A stretch of 58,552 nucleotides of DNA from Syntrophorhabdaceae bacterium (GCA_036504895.1 DASXUJ010000085.1:1-58552), one strand, 5' to 3'. Shown: positions 16,795 to 25,562, numbered from the stretch's first letter. Translations and numbers: made by a program. The notes: a model not told the origin generated them from the letters alone.

Positions 16795-17562
16795 ATGAAG
16801 AGGAAGATACTTATCACCAAGCACATAGAAAAAGAAGGGGGAGGTCTTATTGAGGACTTCTTCAGAGAGGACGGCTGGGATGTGGCCGTTGTCGAGTTGG
16901 GGAAGGGGGAGGAGCTGCCGGACTCGATCGACGAATATGGGGCGGTTTTTGTCATGGGCGGTCCCATGAATGTCTACGAAACATCGCCTTATCCCTTTCT
17001 TGAGAAAGAAGAACGTGTGATCCGGAAGTGCCTTATCGCGGAAATCCCTCTTCTGGGCATCTGTCTGGGAGCTCAGCTGCTCGCGAAGACATGCGGGGCG
17101 AGAGTGAGGAAGGCGAATCATAAGGAGATCGGCTGGTACAGGCTTTCCCTTACCGAAGAGGGCACGGAGGACGAGCTGTTCAAGGGGCTGTCCCGCACAC
17201 TGAATGTGTTTCAATGGCACGAGGACACCTTCGAGATACCCCACGGAGGAACTCTGCTGGTCCACGGAAGAATCTGCAGAAATCAGGCATTCAGGGTCGG
17301 CCGGAACGCCTACGGCCTCCAGTTCCACCTTGAAGTCACCGCTGCGATGATCGAGGAATGGCTGAAGGACGAGCCCGATAAGGTCATGGGGCAACAAATT
17401 CTGAGCGACGGGGCCATGGGGTATGGGGAATTCGAGGCCCAGGCCCGTAAATTTCTCTCCAATTTTAAGGACCTTATCGAGTCCTCGCTGAGGAAGAGAA
17501 ATATCATGGACATATTTACGGAGGATGAGTTGGGGAAGAAACAAGAGTCCTTCGCCGGTTAA
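16795..17562 (+). CDS. Class I glutamine amidotransferase (GuaA-N-like)
   Basis: A 255-residue stand-alone amidotransferase domain resembling the N-terminal half of GMP synthase. The nucleophile is Cys90 in LLGICLGAQLLAK, the oxyanion region is VMGGPMNVYE, and the catalytic His-x-Glu is in QFHLEVT. FQWHEDTFEIPHG matches the family. ATG at 16795 follows AAAGGAGG by 7 bases. There is no synthetase domain, so it either hydrolyses gamma-glutamyl compounds or supplies ammonia to an unlinked partner. It precedes the mvhD-metVF promoter, so it is likely a separate transcript. Confidence 0.85.
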   Translation: MKRKILITKHIEKEGGGLIEDFFREDGWDVAVVELGKGEELPDSIDEYGAVFVMGGPMNVYETSPYPFLEKEERVIRKCLIAEIPLLGICLGAQLLAKTCGARVRKANHKEIGWYRLSLTEEGTEDELFKGLSRTLNVFQWHEDTFEIPHGGTLLVHGRICRNQAFRVGRNAYGLQFHLEVTAAMIEEWLKDEPDKVMGQQILSDGAMGYGEFEAQARKFLSNFKDLIESSLRKRNIMDIFTEDELGKKQESFAG

Positions 17563-17629
17563 AAAAATACCCCACGCCGGCCCTGACGCGGGGCAAACAA
17601 CCGGGGGACTTTTATGGTTAACGAAATCA

Positions 17630-17659
17630 TTGACATAGGTCATAATATGCTGTTACAAT
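17630..17659 (+). promoter_or_regulatory. Sigma-70-type promoter for mvhD-metVF
   Basis: TTGACA (17630-17635) and TACAAT (17654-17659) are spaced by 18 bases, a near-consensus promoter. Transcription would begin near 17666 and meet the attenuator within 40 bases. Confidence 0.7.
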
Positions 17660-17702
17660 AATAGCCGATTCGGCACAACGGGGTGCATGATCAGAAGAGA
17701 CG

Positions 17703-17730
17703 AAGGCGTCCGGGAAGGGACGCCTTTTTT
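17703..17730 (+). terminator. Terminator/attenuator in the mvhD leader
   Basis: AAGGCGTCC (17703-17711) pairs with GGACGCCTT (17718-17726) around GGGAAG, followed directly by TTTT. It lies between the promoter and the first gene of the operon, so most transcripts would stop unless something prevents folding. An ATG at 17687 with a short frame running through the hairpin could be a leader peptide. Confidence 0.75.
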
Positions 17731-17763
17731 CATCAAGGACGAAAAATTAAGAAGGGACGATTT

Positions 17764-18183
17764 ATGGATCAAAAGAGCGCCGGACTTAACATTTCCATCT
17801 TTTTCTGCCAGCAGTTGGACCCGGAGCAGGACACGCACAGGCGAAGTCTTGAAAAGGAGCTGGGAGGGGGGATAAAATTTTTTCCCCTGCCCTGCAGCGG
17901 CCGGATCGACCCGCTTCACCTTATGAGGGCCCTGGAGGCGGGGGCGGACATGGTCTACCTTGTCACATGCCCGGAAGGGGCCTGTCGTTATCGTGAAGGT
18001 AATACCCGCGCTGCCAAGCGCCTCGCCTATACCCAGGGTCTTATCGAGGAGATCGGGCTTGAGCGGCAGCGCCTCGAGCTGGTCGTAACTACGGCGGACT
18101 CACCGACCACGGTAGACGCCCTCGCCAAAGCATTTCTCGCCCGGGAAGCGTGCGTCGGGCCTTCTCCTGTGAGGGGAAAATAG
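17764..18183 (+). CDS. MvhD/FlpD-type electron-transfer (hydrogenase iron-sulfur) subunit
   Basis: A 139-residue member of the MvhD/FlpD family, small [2Fe-2S]-type proteins that pass electrons between a dehydrogenase or hydrogenase and HdrA-like flavoproteins. The conserved cysteines are visible in IFFCQQ, PLPCSGRID and the VTCPEGACRYREGN motif. ATG at 17764 follows AGGGA; the longer frame from 17683 runs through the terminator hairpin and is rejected. It is the first gene of the mvhD-metV-metF set. No hdrA occurs in the window, so its flavoprotein partner may be one of the glutamate-synthase-like proteins downstream (inference). Confidence 0.88.
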   Translation: MDQKSAGLNISIFFCQQLDPEQDTHRRSLEKELGGGIKFFPLPCSGRIDPLHLMRALEAGADMVYLVTCPEGACRYREGNTRAAKRLAYTQGLIEEIGLERQRLELVVTTADSPTTVDALAKAFLAREACVGPSPVRGK

Positions 18184-18224
18184 ATTTTGGAGGAAAAAGT
18201 GGCTAATTACGAAGGAGTAAGAGC

Positions 18225-18893
18225 ATGATAACAGCCGAAAGAAAGCCTTTAACAGAGATCAAGGAGATGATCGCGCCTTACAAGAAGATCCTGGTGGTCG
18301 GGTGCGGAAGCTGCGTGGCCGAATGCGCAGCGGGAGGAGAGAAAGAGACGGGGCTGCTTGCTTCGGCGCTTCGCATGGACGCCAAGGCATCAGGCCGCGA
18401 GATCGAAGTGAAAGAGATGACCCTCGACCGTCAGTGTGTCTATGAATTTATAGATCAGCTGACCGAGGTGATCGATCAGTTCGATGCCGTCCTCTCCTTA
18501 GGGTGCGGCGCGGGCGTGCAGGCGGTTGCCCGGGTTTTCCCCAAGGTGCATATCGTCCCCGCCCTCAATACCACTTTTATCGGAGAAACCAGGGAAGCCG
18601 GTGAATGGGTGGAAAATTGCCGGGCCTGCGGCGACTGTAAGCTCGGCTTCTTTGCCGCCGTATGTCCCGTCACGCGTTGCGCAAAAGGACTTTTCAACGG
18701 TCCCTGCGGCGGGTCGAAAACCGATCGCTGCGAGGTCGATCCTGATACCGAATGCGCGTGGCAGCTCATCATCACGAGACTCGATGAAATGGGCCGCCTT
18801 GACCTCCTCCGAAAGGTTCATCCCCCTGCGGATTGGTCGAAACAGCAGGGAAAGGGACCGAGGAAAATCCATAGGGAGGACCAGAACACGTGA
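18225..18893 (+). CDS. metV: MetV-type zinc/iron-sulfur partner of methylene-THF reductase
   Basis: A 222-residue protein of the methylenetetrahydrofolate-reductase C-terminal (MetV) family. The cysteine pattern is C27-G-S-C30-x3-C34 at the start, then CRACGDC and CPVTRCAKGLFNGPCGG in the C-terminal part, consistent with metal or FeS binding. In acetogens MetV forms a complex with MetF and is needed for electron delivery to it. The 4-base overlap with metF and the mvhD gene 41 bases upstream support a three-subunit enzyme. Confidence 0.9.
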   Translation: MITAERKPLTEIKEMIAPYKKILVVGCGSCVAECAAGGEKETGLLASALRMDAKASGREIEVKEMTLDRQCVYEFIDQLTEVIDQFDAVLSLGCGAGVQAVARVFPKVHIVPALNTTFIGETREAGEWVENCRACGDCKLGFFAAVCPVTRCAKGLFNGPCGGSKTDRCEVDPDTECAWQLIITRLDEMGRLDLLRKVHPPADWSKQQGKGPRKIHREDQNT

Positions 18894-19813
18894 AAACTGA
18901 AAGCCAGCTCAAAAAGGTTCTTATGGGAGGACATTTCGCCGTTACCGCCGAGTGCGGTCCCCCCAAAGGAGCCGATCCCGAGGCAATAATAAATAAAGGA
19001 AAGGTCCTCAAGGGCCATGTGGACAGCGTCAATGTCACCGATAACCAGACGGGAGTGGTGCGTCTTTGCAGTCTGGCCGCCTGCGCGATACTGAGGGCGG
19101 AAGGGCTCGATCCCGTGCTCCAGATGGTCACCCGTGACCGTAATCGCATTGCCCTTCAGTCGGACGTGCTCGGGGCATCGTCCCTGGGAATCCGCAATAT
19201 CCTTTGCCTTTCCGGCGACCATCAGTCTTTCGGCAACCAGCCCCATGCAAAGGGAGTCTTTGATATCGATTCGATTCAATTAGTCCAGACGGTCCGCAGG
19301 ATGAGGGACTTAGGCGAGATCATCGGCGGCGATAAACTCTCCGACGGGCCGGACCTGTTTGTGGGCGCCGTGGCGAACCCCTTTGCGGACCCGTTTAAAT
19401 ACAGGGTAACGAGATTGGCAAAAAAGGTGGACGCGGGAGCGGAGTTCGTTCAGACCCAGTGCGTCTACAACCTCGCGCGGTTCAAGGAGTGGATGGGCCT
19501 CGTGAAGGATTACGGTCTCGAGAAAGAGGTCTTTATCCTGGCAGGCATTACTCCGTTGAAATCAGCCCGCATGGCCGAGTACATGGCAAAGCAGGTGGCG
19601 GGCATGGACGTGCCCGAGGCGATCATCGACCGCATGAAAGGGGTGGCCGCAAAAGAGCAGCGCGCGGAAGGCGTGAAAATTGCGGTGGAGACCATCGAGG
19701 CCCTGAAGCAGATGGAAGGGGTGAGCGGGGTCCATATTATGGCAATCGAGTGGGAGGACGTGGTTCCCGGGCTTGTCGAGAAGTCCGGCCTTCATCCCAG
19801 ACCCCTGATCTAA
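18890..19813 (+). CDS. metF: 5,10-methylenetetrahydrofolate reductase
   Basis: A 307-residue FAD-dependent TIM barrel that reduces methylene-THF to methyl-THF, or the reverse in methyl oxidation (Wood-Ljungdahl direction is undecided). It shows VTAECGPPKGADP, DSVNVTDNQ, LCLSGDHQSFGN and the late FILAGITPLKSARM. The start is GTG overlapping the metV stop. The NADH-binding eukaryotic extension is absent, and the MetV/MvhD neighbours imply ferredoxin or another low-potential carrier as electron partner. Confidence 0.95.
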   Translation: MKTESQLKKVLMGGHFAVTAECGPPKGADPEAIINKGKVLKGHVDSVNVTDNQTGVVRLCSLAACAILRAEGLDPVLQMVTRDRNRIALQSDVLGASSLGIRNILCLSGDHQSFGNQPHAKGVFDIDSIQLVQTVRRMRDLGEIIGGDKLSDGPDLFVGAVANPFADPFKYRVTRLAKKVDAGAEFVQTQCVYNLARFKEWMGLVKDYGLEKEVFILAGITPLKSARMAEYMAKQVAGMDVPEAIIDRMKGVAAKEQRAEGVKIAVETIEALKQMEGVSGVHIMAIEWEDVVPGLVEKSGLHPRPLI

Positions 19814-19850
19814 AGAATTTGCGAGAGGAAATACCGTAAGGAGTAACAAC

Positions 19851-21233
19851 ATGCCCCTTAAATATCATATCCAAACCGGCCAGGCGCCGAACAGGTTTCA
19901 ATCGATCACCCGGTCGGGTGTTATCGCATGGGAAGAAGGGTGCCTCAAGTGCGCCCGTTGCGTAAAGAAAGAATGCGTCTACAAGGTATACGAGAAGCGC
20001 GGTATCGATTCACGCCAGATGCTCGAATCCCTGGACAGCATGTGCAAGGACTGCTTCCGCTGTGTGCAGAACTGTCCCAACAGGTTGATCCAGAAAGGGC
20101 TCAACCCCAGCTTCAAGGTCTTGGGCGACGCCTATTGGACGCCGGAGATCATTGCCGCTCTCTGGTCTCAGGCGGAGGCGGGGAAAATACCCGTTTCCGG
20201 CGGAGGATACGGCGGGGCCTTCTCCGGCCCCGGCTACGATTCAATGTGGACCGACATGTCCGAGATCGTCCGCCCCACGAGAGATGGAATACACGGCCGT
20301 GAATATATCAGCACCACCGTCGATCTGGGACGCAAGGTGATGGCCCTTCAATTCGACGAAGCAGGGGCGCTCCTCACCGAGACGCCGCCCCTGGTGGAGA
20401 TACCGCTGCCGCTCATCTTCGATATACTCCCCTGGTCACCGCCGAGGGCGCGCATCACCATGGCCTTCCTCGAGGGGGCGAAAAGCCTCGGCACCTTTGC
20501 CGTAGTCCGTCAGACCGATTTCAAGGACGATATGGCGGGCTACCTTTCCCACATCATGCTCCTTCTTGACGGGAATTTGGATGACCTCGACCCCGCAATG
20601 GTTAAAAAACTGCGCCTGATAGAGGTCCCTTATACGGGAAAAGCCCTGGAAATCCAGGCGAAACTGAAGGAAATAAATCCGGATATCGTCGTCGCCATAA
20701 GGCTCGCGCTGGGGCCCGACGCCTCCGAGACCGTCTATCGCCTCACTGTGGACGGGGCGGAAATAATTCATCTCATGGCAGACGAATTTGGCAGGGAAAG
20801 GGGCGAAAACCCTCTTTTTGTAAAAGACCGGACCAAGGAGATTCACCTCAGCCTCGTGGAGCGGGGCGTGAGGGACCGGATCACGCTTATCGTGGGTGGA
20901 GGGATCGCCATGGCCGAGCACGTGGCAAAACAGATCATCTGCGGCGCCGATGCGCTTACCGTCGATATACCTCTGCTCGTGGCCATGGAATGCAGGGTGT
21001 GCCGGCGCTGCAAGGAAGGCATCGACTGCCCCGTCGATCTTCACGAGGTGAATCCCGCGTGGGGCGCAGCCCGGATCCGCAACCTCATCTCGGGGTGGCA
21101 CAGTCAGCTCCTCGAGACATTGGGGGCCATGGGTATCCGCGAGGTAAGGCGGCTTCGTGGGGAAATGGGCAGAGCCATGTTTTTCGAAGATCTTGAAAAA
21201 GAAATTTTCGCCGGAATGGGCAAAAGGGGTTGA
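19851..21233 (+). CDS. Ferredoxin plus degenerate glutamate-synthase-like protein
   Basis: 460 residues. The N-terminus binds two likely [4Fe-4S] clusters: C31, C34, C37, C42 and C65, C68, C71, C75 (CKDCFRCVQNCPN). The rest has the outline of the glutamate synthase FMN barrel (ITLIVGGGIAMAEHVAKQII, ALTVDIPLLVAMECRVCRRC). It lacks the barrel motifs present in the next gene: GGMSFGS, TGEGG, QGAKPG and GGTGAAP have no counterparts. It therefore looks like a non-catalytic paralogue that may have an electron-wiring or structural role. A good ribosome site (AAGGAG) and a 37-base gap from metF put it in the same operon. Confidence 0.8.
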   Translation: MPLKYHIQTGQAPNRFQSITRSGVIAWEEGCLKCARCVKKECVYKVYEKRGIDSRQMLESLDSMCKDCFRCVQNCPNRLIQKGLNPSFKVLGDAYWTPEIIAALWSQAEAGKIPVSGGGYGGAFSGPGYDSMWTDMSEIVRPTRDGIHGREYISTTVDLGRKVMALQFDEAGALLTETPPLVEIPLPLIFDILPWSPPRARITMAFLEGAKSLGTFAVVRQTDFKDDMAGYLSHIMLLLDGNLDDLDPAMVKKLRLIEVPYTGKALEIQAKLKEINPDIVVAIRLALGPDASETVYRLTVDGAEIIHLMADEFGRERGENPLFVKDRTKEIHLSLVERGVRDRITLIVGGGIAMAEHVAKQIICGADALTVDIPLLVAMECRVCRRCKEGIDCPVDLHEVNPAWGAARIRNLISGWHSQLLETLGAMGIREVRRLRGEMGRAMFFEDLEKEIFAGMGKRG

Positions 21234-21237
21234 TGTA

Positions 21238-22758
21238 ATGGCAAGCGAATCACAAAAATACACATTTCCTGAAACTAAACCGGTGCCGAGCCGCTTCCGC
21301 AATGCCCTCGGCAAATATAAGGTCCGCATAAGCAAGGCGTGCACCAACTGCGGGATCTGCATAGAGACCTGCCCCCACGGGGTCTATAAACCGGGCGTAA
21401 AGAGGCCGAGACCCCTGAGGGACCATCTCTGCCTTGGCTTTTCCTGTAATAAATATGAATATTGCTGCGTGGGCAAGTGCCCCGAAAAGGCCATAGAGGT
21501 AACCGTCAACCCCTCTTTCGAGATCCTCGGCGATAAGCGGTGGCCGGCCGACCTTCTCGCCGGCACCTGGCATATGGCGGAGACCGGAGGTCTTCCCCAC
21601 CAGGATTTGAATTATAAGACAGGGGAATCCGGAGGAGGGTTCGACAAGCTCCGTTTTGTCTTTCCCAAAGGCAAGGTTCGGGAGCCGGCCGATGAAGAGG
21701 TCTCTACCGCCATCGAGTTGAACCGCTCCGGCGATTCGAGGCCGAAGATCACCATTCCCGTCCCCTTCTACCTTGGGGGCATGTCCTTCGGCTCCGTAAG
21801 CATCGTGACCATGCTCTCCCGCGTCAGGGCTGCGAGCGCCCTCAACACCTTCTGCTGCACGGGCGAGGGCGGGTACCCGGAAGAGCTCATCCCTTATGAC
21901 GACCATATTATTACCCAGGTTGCCACCGGCCTCTTCGGGGTGAGGGAGGAGACCATAAAGCGTGTGAGGATCGTGGAGTTTAAATACGCCCAGGGCGCCA
22001 AGCCCGGTCTCGGCGGCCACCTCCTCGGAGACAAGGTGACCCCCCGTGTCGCGGCGATGCGAGAGGCCGTGACGGGAAGCGCGCTCTTTTCGCCTTTTCC
22101 CTTCCACAGCGTCTATTCCGTTGAAGACCATAAGAAGCACGTGGACTGGATCAAGGAGATGAACCACCACGCCCTCGTGTCCGTCAAAGTATCCACCCCC
22201 ACGGACGTGGACATGGTAACGGTGGGCAGCTACTTTGCGGGCGCCCATATCGTTCAGCTCGATGGAAGTTACGGCGGTACGGGTGCGGCGCCCGATATCG
22301 CCAAAAAGAATATCGCCATGCCCATAGAGTATGCCCTGCCCAAGGTACATAAGTTCCTGAGCGAGGAAGGCATCAGGGATAAGATCACGATTATCGCCAG
22401 TGGGGGCATACGCTCCGCCTACGATGTGGCTAAGGCGATCGCCATGGGCGCCGACGGCGTCTGTCTGGGTACGGCCGATCTCGTGGCCCTTGAATGCATC
22501 CGCTGCCACCATTGTGAATCGGGTCGGGGCTGCGCGCGGGGCATTGCCACCACGGACCCCGAGCTGACGGGTCTTATGGAGCTTGACTGGGCGACCCAAC
22601 GTATCGTCAACATGTACCTCGTGTGGCGTAGGCAGCTCGTATCGATCCTCAAGCGGTTCGGGATGAAAAGTATTACGGAATTGACCGGGCGCTTCGATGC
22701 CATCGCACACCTCGATTATTTGAAAGAGGGAGAGATAGACGGAGTATTGGATTTATAA
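21238..22758 (+). CDS. Ferredoxin-containing glutamate synthase FMN-domain protein
   Basis: 506 residues. The N-terminal ferredoxin part has CTNCGICIETCP and a second set in CLGFSC...CCVGKCP. The FMN barrel is complete with FYLGGMSFGS, CTGEGGYPEEL, QGAKPGLGGHL, QLDGSYGGTGAAP and IIASGGIRSAYDVAKAIAMG, as in archaeal-type split glutamate synthases. It would convert glutamine-derived ammonia and 2-oxoglutarate to glutamate. ATG at 21238 begins 5 bases after the upstream stop; a longer in-frame version would overlap that gene by 77 bases and is not favoured. The partner amidotransferase is encoded next. Confidence 0.88.
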   Translation: MASESQKYTFPETKPVPSRFRNALGKYKVRISKACTNCGICIETCPHGVYKPGVKRPRPLRDHLCLGFSCNKYEYCCVGKCPEKAIEVTVNPSFEILGDKRWPADLLAGTWHMAETGGLPHQDLNYKTGESGGGFDKLRFVFPKGKVREPADEEVSTAIELNRSGDSRPKITIPVPFYLGGMSFGSVSIVTMLSRVRAASALNTFCCTGEGGYPEELIPYDDHIITQVATGLFGVREETIKRVRIVEFKYAQGAKPGLGGHLLGDKVTPRVAAMREAVTGSALFSPFPFHSVYSVEDHKKHVDWIKEMNHHALVSVKVSTPTDVDMVTVGSYFAGAHIVQLDGSYGGTGAAPDIAKKNIAMPIEYALPKVHKFLSEEGIRDKITIIASGGIRSAYDVAKAIAMGADGVCLGTADLVALECIRCHHCESGRGCARGIATTDPELTGLMELDWATQRIVNMYLVWRRQLVSILKRFGMKSITELTGRFDAIAHLDYLKEGEIDGVLDL

Positions 22759-22837
22759 TTACGACTCGCGAACGGAAAAGAACGGGCTGGAGGAAATGGC
22801 CCGCGGCTCAGACCGTCCGCTTATATGAGGTTTTGAT

Positions 22838-25507
22838 ATGAAAGAGAGAAACAGAGGTGAATCCATACTGAATGCGCGCGCCCATCTCCGGGGTCCCGCA
22901 AACCGGGCCGACGCGGGTATCGAGGCGGAGGAAGGCGGCTGCGGCGTTACCGGGTTCGCCTGTAATATTCCCGTGAGCGGCCGTCATATCTTCGAGCCTT
23001 CCGTGCAGATGCATAACAGGGGCAACGGCAAAGGGGGCGGCCTTGCCGCGGTAGGACTCGTCCCGGAGAAACTGGGCGTCTCCAGGGAGATCCTGGACAG
23101 CGATTTTCTCCTCCAGGTGGCGCTCCTCGACGAAACCGTGCTGCCCGAGGTGGAGGCGCGATTCGTGAGGCCCTTCTTCCGCGTCGACCACGAATCTTTC
23201 ATCGATTCGATAGACGACTACCGGGACATTCCAGGCCTCGAAGTGAAGCCGCCCCAGGTAAAGAGGTATTTCGTGCGGGTGAAGCCGGAAGTGATCGAGA
23301 TTTTCCGGAAGGAGCGGGGGCTCACATCGATCCCCCTCCACAAGGTGGAAGAGGAGTTCATTTATCAGAACACCTATCAGCTCAACCGCACCTTTTACAG
23401 CTCCCTGGGTGAGAAGAGGGCTTTTGTTCTCTCCCACGGCAGGGATATGATGATCCTGAAGATCGTCGGGTATGCCGAGACCGTGGCCCAGTATTATAAG
23501 CTGGAGAATTTCAACTCCCATATCTGGATCGCCCATCAGCGCTATCCGACGAAAGGCCGGGTATGGCACCCGGGCGGGGCCCATCCTTTTATAGGGCTCG
23601 ACGAAGCCCTGGTCCATAACGGGGATTTCGCCAATTACTATTCCGTCTCCGAATACCTCAAACAGCGGAACGTCTATCCCCTGTTCCTTACGGACACGGA
23701 AGTTTCGGTCCAGGTTTTTGACCTCCTGAACAGGGTATACGGCTACCCCCTCGAATATATCATCGAAGCCCTCGCCCCTACGGGAGAGATGGATTTCGAT
23801 CACCTGCCAGAAGAGAAGCAGCGCATTTACCGGCAGATCCAGGCGGCCCACATTCACGGGAGCCCCGACGGACCATGGTTCTTCATCATTGCCCGGACCG
23901 ACGTGGAGAAGAAGCAGTACCAGCTTATCGGCATCACCGATACGGCCATGCTCCGGCCCCAGGTTTTTGCCCTTCAGAAAGGGGACGTGGAGATCGGGCT
24001 CATCTGCTCCGAAAAACAGGCCATAGACGCGACCCTCGTGAGCCTCGCGAAAGAGGACCAGAGGTTCGGCACCGTGGCGGACCGTTACTGGAATGCCCGG
24101 GGAGGGAGCTACACCGACGGCGGCGCCTTTATATTCACCGTAAAAGAGTCGGAGCCGGGGAAAATGGACCTGACGTGCACCGATAAATTCGGGCGAGTGA
24201 TAGATGTGCCCGCGGACCGGCCCCACCTCGATTTCCGTGCAAAATTACCCCGCACCCCCACGTGTCACGTGGACCACCTGAGGAGCATCGTCAGGGACCT
24301 CTCGAAGAAAAACGTGGAGGAGCTTTTCTTTACCCTTAAGCCGGGATTGGCCAAGTGGGATTATGCGCGCTTTTATACCTTCCTTGACCTCCTCACCGCA
24401 CTGGCCGAGGAAGACGACCTGAAAGGTCCGGTTCTGGGGCTCCTGAGCCGCCTTCTCGACAGGCATTATCCGATCGGCGCCAAGAGACGCCGGTCCGTGC
24501 TCCAGATGATCTCCCAGACCATCGACTCCATCCTGAGGGCCATCCCGCTCCTCAATGCCAAAGGCAACGTACTCTACGGCCGCAGGATTGACTGGGAGAA
24601 CCGCGCTACCCTGCGCGCGCCCGAAAAAGGGGAGCGTGTACTGGTGGCCGATGCGGGCGGGTTCCCGCCCGAGGGCGATGAGTCTTATTCAAGCCTCATA
24701 TCGAGCGCATACAATCTGGGCTGGAAGCGGTTCATCTGCTTCGGTCACCGGGGCCAGCGCTTTCTGGGCTGCGGCTTCGGGCCCGATTCGAAAGGCGTGC
24801 GTATCGACGCCTTCGATTCAACGGGCGATTATCTCGGCTCAGGTATGGACGGTCTCGAGATACACGTACACGGCAACGCCCAGGACCAGCTGGGCCAGAT
24901 ACTTAAATCAGGCAAGCTCGTGGTCTACGGCGACGTGGGCCAGACGTTCATGTATGGGGCTAAAGGCGGAGAGGTATACGTCCTCGGCAATGCAGCGGGA
25001 AGGCCCCTTATTAACGCGGTAGGTAAGCCGAGGGTCGTGATCAACGGCACCGCCCTCGACTTTCTTGCCGAATCTTTTATGGCCGGCGATCCCTACAACG
25101 GCGGAGGCTTCGTGGTTTTGAACGGCCTCGCCTTCGACGAGGAAGAACGGGTGGTCTCCCTGAAGACGCCCTATCCGGGGTCGAACCTCTTCTCCCTCGC
25201 ATCGGGGGGCGCCATATTCGTGAGAGACCCTTATAAGACTATTGTTCCCGAGCAGTTGAACGGGGGACAGATCCTTCCTTTCGAGGAGAGGGATTGGGAG
25301 CTTATCCTGCCCTATCTCAAAGAAAACGAGCGCCTCTTCGCGGTCTCGATAGAAGAGGACCTGCTTATGGTGGATGGGGTGAAGAGGAGTCCGGCGGAAG
25401 TCTACCGGACCATCACCGCGGTCAAGCTGTCCGTGCTCTCCGGCGCGGCCGCAGCCCTCGCCATGAACGAAGAGTGGGAGGAAGAGGACGAGGAAGAGAT
25501 AGATTAG
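22838..25507 (+). CDS. Fused GATase class II and GXGXG glutamate-synthase protein
   Basis: 889 residues. The N-terminal class II amidotransferase carries a GGCGVTGF motif with Cys35 as candidate nucleophile, which requires removal of a propeptide of about 34 residues as in GltB. Substrate-site segments MHNRGNGKGGG, QRYPTKGRVWHPGGAHPF and LVHNGDFANYY follow. After a helical linker (about 470-600), the GXGXG beta-helix domain occupies about 640-800 (GYLGSGMDG-like region, GAKGGEVYVLGNAAGRP). Archaea usually encode these two parts separately, so this is a fusion. The C-terminus is strongly acidic. It completes a glutamate synthase with the preceding protein. Confidence 0.87.
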   Translation: MKERNRGESILNARAHLRGPANRADAGIEAEEGGCGVTGFACNIPVSGRHIFEPSVQMHNRGNGKGGGLAAVGLVPEKLGVSREILDSDFLLQVALLDETVLPEVEARFVRPFFRVDHESFIDSIDDYRDIPGLEVKPPQVKRYFVRVKPEVIEIFRKERGLTSIPLHKVEEEFIYQNTYQLNRTFYSSLGEKRAFVLSHGRDMMILKIVGYAETVAQYYKLENFNSHIWIAHQRYPTKGRVWHPGGAHPFIGLDEALVHNGDFANYYSVSEYLKQRNVYPLFLTDTEVSVQVFDLLNRVYGYPLEYIIEALAPTGEMDFDHLPEEKQRIYRQIQAAHIHGSPDGPWFFIIARTDVEKKQYQLIGITDTAMLRPQVFALQKGDVEIGLICSEKQAIDATLVSLAKEDQRFGTVADRYWNARGGSYTDGGAFIFTVKESEPGKMDLTCTDKFGRVIDVPADRPHLDFRAKLPRTPTCHVDHLRSIVRDLSKKNVEELFFTLKPGLAKWDYARFYTFLDLLTALAEEDDLKGPVLGLLSRLLDRHYPIGAKRRRSVLQMISQTIDSILRAIPLLNAKGNVLYGRRIDWENRATLRAPEKGERVLVADAGGFPPEGDESYSSLISSAYNLGWKRFICFGHRGQRFLGCGFGPDSKGVRIDAFDSTGDYLGSGMDGLEIHVHGNAQDQLGQILKSGKLVVYGDVGQTFMYGAKGGEVYVLGNAAGRPLINAVGKPRVVINGTALDFLAESFMAGDPYNGGGFVVLNGLAFDEEERVVSLKTPYPGSNLFSLASGGAIFVRDPYKTIVPEQLNGGQILPFEERDWELILPYLKENERLFAVSIEEDLLMVDGVKRSPAEVYRTITAVKLSVLSGAAAALAMNEEWEEEDEEEID

Positions 25508-25515
25508 TATGATGC

Positions 25516-25562
25516 CACAGGGCTGAAAGGCGGGGAATGGCCCCTTCAGCCCTGTGTTGTTT
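25516..25562 (+). terminator. Terminator after the glutamate synthase cluster
   Basis: CACAGGGCTGAAAGG (25516-25530) pairs with CCTTCAGCCCTGTG (25543-25556), followed by TTGTTTT. This ends the mvhD-metVF-glutamate-synthase operon. Confidence 0.85.

Noticed and set aside
21250-22710. 486-codon frame antisense to the glutamate synthase gene
   Set aside because: A shadow of the real gene, which has complete FMN and FeS motifs on the plus strand.
22808-24226. 472-codon frame antisense to the GATase-GXGXG gene
   Set aside because: Same reason; its translation shows no family features.
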